NCBI GenBank assembly: GCA_002469525.1
Contig: DKME01000144.1
Location: 1-9,074, forward strand
Source of the DNA: Actinobacteria bacterium UBA7422
GTDB taxonomy: Bacteria; Actinomycetota; Actinomycetes; S36-B12
DNA: 9,074 bases
Reading direction: 5' to 3'
Shown here: one piece after another, positions 6,243-9,074 of the stretch
How the letters are laid out: each line of letters begins with the position of its first letter
Numbering within the stretch: the first letter of the stretch is position 1
The notes under the pieces: generated by a model
Databases searched by the model: none
Told to the model about the DNA's origin: nothing
Seen by the model: the letters and a program-made list of their open reading frames with translations, nothing else
Program-made: the position numbers and the translations under genes

Positions 6243-6707
6243 CTAACCGTATGTGTCGCGCGGGCCGCGCCCGGCCACATGCCAGGCCCCCTTTTTCCAA
6301 GACGGTCCTTGAGGGCCATAGATAGATATTGTGGTGACCACTCCGTCTCCAACTTCGGTCGCGATTTTTGCCATAATCTGGCTGTTGAGCATGCGTAGCT
6401 GGGTTGCCCACGCTGTGGATTCCGCGGTCAGTCGTAGTGTTCCTTCGTCAAATCCGGCTGGGACGCAGTGGTCTGCGATCTCCGGGCCTACGATCTGGGG
6501 CCACGAGTTGATTAGTTTGGCCATGGAACTTTCCTTCTCCCAGCCGCTCTCAATCACGAGTCTTTCAACGGCGCTCCCGAGAAGTTCCGGGTCACGGCCA
6601 CTTCTCTTACTTGTGCGGTTTTTCTTCGCAGCTGGGCCTCGAGTGGTTCTTCTCAGTGCTCGCTCAGCCGCCTGTGCTTGCTCTTGCGGGGTGATTCCTT
6701 CACTCAT
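6243..6707 (-). CDS. dciA: DUF721 protein, DciA-type replicative helicase loader
   Basis: This is a DUF721 protein of the actinobacterial DciA group. The mycobacterial member (Rv0004) interacts with DnaB and is needed for replication initiation, so a role in bringing the replicative helicase to the origin is inferred. The 154 residues comprise a basic, probably disordered N-terminus (1-40, with clusters RALRRTTR and AAKKNRTSKR), the DUF721 core at about 42-130 (including INSWPQIVGP at 66-75 and ESTAWATQLRML around 96-107), and a conserved actinobacterial tail (GPSWKKG 134-140, GRGPRDTYG 146-154). I chose ATG at 6707 over the longer in-frame start at 6767. The extra 20 residues are recF sequence in another frame with no family similarity, and the chosen ATG overlaps the recF end by 8 bases with GGAAG about 9 bases upstream. 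Confidence 0.9.
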   Translation of the reverse strand: MSEGITPQEQAQAAERALRRTTRGPAAKKNRTSKRSGRDPELLGSAVERLVIESGWEKESSMAKLINSWPQIVGPEIADHCVPAGFDEGTLRLTAESTAWATQLRMLNSQIMAKIATEVGDGVVTTISIYGPQGPSWKKGAWHVAGRGPRDTYG

Positions 6708-7848
6708 GGGGTTGATCTTCCATGATTGGCACGACCGAACCAAGGGAAACGAAGAAACGTGCCCCACCTAATTCCTCGGGAATATCTGATTCGACGGCCG
6801 CGGTGATAAATACCTGCGGGGCATTTTCTGTGAGTTCCAAGATCGTTGCCCGTCGCATTACGTCTAGTTCAGCGAATACGTCATCGAGAATCAAAATCGG
6901 TTCGATTCCATCAGCTCGGAGCACGTCAGCACTCGCAACTCGTAGAGCCAAGGCAGCCGACCAACTCTCACCGTGCGATGCGTAACCCTTAAGTGGTAAA
7001 TCACCTAGACCAATAAAAAGTTCGTCTCTGTGCGGTCCCACCAAAGTAATTCCTCGGGTGAGTTCTTCTTTTCTTCGAACGGTTAGTTCTTCAAGAATGG
7101 CAATTCTAATTTCCTCTTCAGTCAATAAATCTATGTTGTGATCGAATAGATACTTCGATTGATAGGCAAGGGAAATTTTTGATGTACTAACTGCATTTTC
7201 ACCGCCACTAATTGAGTGGTACCTGTTGTGTATAAACGGGGTCAAGTCCCTTATGAATTGAATTCTGGTGTGGGCTATTTCTGCCCCAATCCTCGCCAGC
7301 TGCTCATTCCACACGTCAAGGGTGCTATCAATATTTTCTCGCTGTGTCGACTTTAAGAGTGCATTGCGTTGACGTAAGACTTTTTCATAGTCTGACTTAA
7401 GGCCCATGTATCGCGGTGCTCGTTGAATCAAGGTCTGGTCGAGGAAACTTCGACGTTCACTTGGATCACCCTTCACCAAAGCGAGGTCTTCGGGTGCGAA
7501 CATAATGACGCGAACTATTCCAAGGATGTCTCTCACACGGGGCAGTGGTGAACGGTTTATTTTTCCACGATTAGTTTTTCCAGGTGTTATTTCAAGATCA
7601 ATTGCGACAGCTCGATCGTGTTCATTAACGCGGGCACGGATCACCGCTGAGGTTTCTCCCGCGGTAACGAGTGGACTTTCACTTGCAACACGGTGCGAAT
7701 TGAGAGTTGCCAAGTAGTAGATAGCTTCTACAACATTTGTTTTACCTTGACCATTTGAACCAATCAAAATGTTGACTCCAGGGAGAAACTCAACGAGCGT
7801 CTCCCTGTACGAACGAAAGTTACCGAGTTGTAGGGCTTGCACCCACAT
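6700..7848 (-). CDS. recF: DNA replication and repair protein RecF
   Basis: RecF is an SMC/ABC-like ATPase that, with RecO and RecR, directs RecA onto gapped DNA during single-strand-gap repair and fork restart. The 382-residue protein is complete. Walker A is GSNGQGKT (30-37). FAPEDL (117-122) and the DPSERRSFLD motif (128-137) are RecF hallmarks. GPHRDE is at 271-276. The ABC signature is the actinobacterial form SHGESWS (291-297), and Walker B is ILILDDVFAELD (318-329). The ATG follows the dnaN stop by 3 bases, and the only upstream ribosome-site-like bases lie within the dnaN end, so translation is likely coupled to dnaN. The 3-prime end overlaps dciA by 8 bases. Many Actinobacteria carry gnd between dnaN and recF; it is absent here, as in Mycobacterium. 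Confidence 0.98.
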   Translation of the reverse strand: MWVQALQLGNFRSYRETLVEFLPGVNILIGSNGQGKTNVVEAIYYLATLNSHRVASESPLVTAGETSAVIRARVNEHDRAVAIDLEITPGKTNRGKINRSPLPRVRDILGIVRVIMFAPEDLALVKGDPSERRSFLDQTLIQRAPRYMGLKSDYEKVLRQRNALLKSTQRENIDSTLDVWNEQLARIGAEIAHTRIQFIRDLTPFIHNRYHSISGGENAVSTSKISLAYQSKYLFDHNIDLLTEEEIRIAILEELTVRRKEELTRGITLVGPHRDELFIGLGDLPLKGYASHGESWSAALALRVASADVLRADGIEPILILDDVFAELDVMRRATILELTENAPQVFITAAVESDIPEELGGARFFVSLGSVVPIMEDQPHE

Positions 7849-7851
7849 GTC

Positions 7852-8976
7852 TCAGCCCGTCAAACGAACAGGCATGAGCAAGTAACGGTAGTCCGTTTCG
7901 GTGTCTGTTTGCTCGTTTGTCATACCCGTAATAACGGCCGGTTTGGTTGCCAATGTGAATGAAAAACGCGCCTTTGGCGCATCAATGGCATGGAGTCCGT
8001 CAAGTAAATATCCAGGATTAAATGCAATCTCAATCGAATCACCATCAAGTTGCGCTTCCAATACTTCTGTCGCTTGGGCGTCGTCACCGGAGCCAGCGCG
8101 CATATTGATTTCACCGTTGGAAAAATTCATACGAATCGGAGTATTGCGCTCTGCTACCAGTGCAACACGTTTGACCGCGTTGACTAATTCAGCTGTATCA
8201 ACGACCGCTGTTGTTGAACTTTCATTGGGTAATAGTGATCGGTACTTTGGGAACTCACCGTCAAGGAGTCGTGTTGTTGTACGCATTCCTTCTGCTTCAA
8301 AACCAATGAGTTTTTCACCATCCGGGGCAATGGCTAATTCAACGAGCTTTGTTGCTCCCATGCTTTTTGCTGCATCGGCCAAAATCCTGGCTGGCACCAA
8401 CGTATTCAATTCAATGGAATGTGAAGTTGGTGACCATGGAAAGGTTCGAACTGCCAACCGATAACGATCTGTTGCAGCCAAAGTGACACTGTTGCCATCA
8501 ATTTCCATACGAATTCCTGTGAGCACAGGAATCGTGTCGTCTTTTCCGGCGGCAATGGCAACCTGTGCTACCGCTTCAGCAAAGACGTCGCCGTCAACAT
8601 TTCCCGCTGTTGTCGGCATGTCCGGTAGCGATGGATAATCTTCAACGGGGAGAGTTGGGAGCGTAAATGAACTACGTCCACACTCAATTGAGACCCGATT
8701 ACCTTCAAGTTTGAGAACAACCGGTGCAGCGGGTAGGGATTTTGTAATGTCGGCGAGTAACCGACCAGAAACAAGTACTCGACCAGTTTCGATAACGTCG
8801 ACCATCACTCGGACTCGAGCTGAAATTTCGTAGTCAAAACTTGACAGGGTCAACGAGTCATTGTCAGCAATTAGCATGACACCTGAAAGAACAGGCATTG
8901 ACGGACGTGAAGGAAGGGTGCGGGCCGCCCACGTAACGGCTTGCGCCAACGTGTCGCGCTCAACTCGGATGTGCAT
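7852..8976 (-). CDS. dnaN: DNA polymerase III beta subunit (sliding clamp)
   Basis: DnaN dimerises into a ring around DNA and tethers the replicative polymerase and repair partners. The 374-residue length is normal. Three clamp folds can be followed at about 1-122, 130-250 and 253-374. Family motifs include ATDRYRLA (168-175), FPKYRSLLP (242-250) and the C-terminal YLLMPVRL (365-372), which forms part of the partner-binding pocket. The ATG at 8976 has AAGGA only about 4 bases upstream, slightly close, with a second purine run AGGGG 9 bases before the start. The gene opens the minus-strand cluster, and dnaA is expected just past the right edge. No intein or internal break is seen. Confidence 0.98.
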   Translation of the reverse strand: MHIRVERDTLAQAVTWAARTLPSRPSMPVLSGVMLIADNDSLTLSSFDYEISARVRVMVDVIETGRVLVSGRLLADITKSLPAAPVVLKLEGNRVSIECGRSSFTLPTLPVEDYPSLPDMPTTAGNVDGDVFAEAVAQVAIAAGKDDTIPVLTGIRMEIDGNSVTLAATDRYRLAVRTFPWSPTSHSIELNTLVPARILADAAKSMGATKLVELAIAPDGEKLIGFEAEGMRTTTRLLDGEFPKYRSLLPNESSTTAVVDTAELVNAVKRVALVAERNTPIRMNFSNGEINMRAGSGDDAQATEVLEAQLDGDSIEIAFNPGYLLDGLHAIDAPKARFSFTLATKPAVITGMTNEQTDTETDYRYLLMPVRLTG

Positions 8977-9074
8977 GTTTCCTTGCCCCTGTCTGAAAAG
9001 AATAATTAAGCAAAGGCTTAGTCTGCCCTATCCTTAAATATTTAGTAAGAGCAACTACTACTCTTGTGGATTTA
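8977..9074 (-). promoter_or_regulatory. dnaN upstream flank, edge of the dnaA-dnaN (oriC) interval
   Basis: These 98 bases are non-coding and AT-rich in the middle (TTAAATATTTAG around 9033-9044). The interval between dnaA and dnaN is the usual actinobacterial oriC. A DnaA-box-like 9-mer lies at 9065-9073. A 5-base inverted repeat AAGAG/CTCTT (9047-9051 and 9061-9065) sits next to it. The dnaN promoter is presumably here, but no -35 and -10 pair is clear. Only the dnaN end of the interval is in view. Confidence 0.5.
9065..9073 (-). promoter_or_regulatory. DnaA-box-like 9-mer
   Basis: On the minus strand the 9-mer reads AAATCCACA, matching the DnaA box consensus TTATCCACA at 7 of 9 positions, including the conserved TCCACA core. 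Its location just upstream of dnaN fits an oriC margin. One box at a window edge is weak evidence, as single 7/9 matches also occur by chance. Confidence 0.35.

Noticed and set aside
6708..6767. Longer dciA start giving 20 extra residues
   Set aside because: The added residues come from recF read in another frame and do not resemble the DUF721 family. ATG at 6707 gives a standard start with overlap.
7901..8464. 187-codon plus-strand open frame opposite dnaN
   Set aside because: It is antisense to the conserved clamp sequence, Ser/Ala-rich without motifs, and has no supporting ribosome site or neighbour.
1435..8976. Inteins in gyrA, gyrB or dnaN
   Set aside because: All three proteins have normal lengths and continuous conserved motifs, with no splicing blocks.
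1..9074. CRISPR arrays, insertion sequences or defence genes
   Set aside because: No regularly spaced repeats, transposase motifs or terminal inverted repeats were seen, and nearly all the sequence is accounted for by housekeeping genes.

Overview
The window is an origin-proximal housekeeping cluster from an actinobacterium. Read on the minus strand it runs dnaN, recF, dciA (DUF721), gyrB, gyrA, DUF3566 membrane protein, tRNA-Ile(GAT). This is the gene order known beside oriC in Mycobacterium (Rv0002 to Rv0007, then ileT) and many other Actinobacteria. Lineage markers in the proteins agree: RecF carries SHGESWS in its signature, DciA ends in a GPSWxKG...GRGPRDTYG tail, GyrB ends in DVRFLD, and a small two-helix DUF3566 protein follows gyrA. 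Base composition looks close to 50% GC by eye (not computed), low for the phylum. A planktonic or otherwise small-genome actinobacterium is possible, but I cannot name a genus.

Layout from left to right: tRNA-Ile on the minus strand at the left edge; a 120-base divergent spacer; rfbA (glucose-1-phosphate thymidylyltransferase), the only protein gene on the plus strand; then DUF3566, gyrA, gyrB, a 223-base spacer probably holding the gyrB promoter, dciA, recF and dnaN, all on the minus strand. The last 98 bases are the upstream flank of dnaN, where dnaA and oriC are expected just beyond the window.

The minus-strand genes are tightly packed. dnaN and recF are 3 bases apart, recF and dciA overlap by 8 bases, gyrB and gyrA are 55 bases apart, and gyrA and DUF3566 overlap by 4 bases (GTGA). 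They supply the sliding clamp, gap-repair loading, helicase loading and DNA supercoiling, all used at or just behind a new replication fork. If oriC lies past the right edge, they are co-directional with replication and rfbA is head-on.

I see no undescribed defence, mobile or biosynthetic system here. The points worth a second look are the dTDP-sugar gene placed convergently between DUF3566 and tRNA-Ile with an apparently leaderless GTG start, the inverted repeats around its promoter, a palindrome upstream of gyrB, an in-frame 18-base tandem duplication in the acidic GyrA tail, and a DnaA-box-like site at the right edge.
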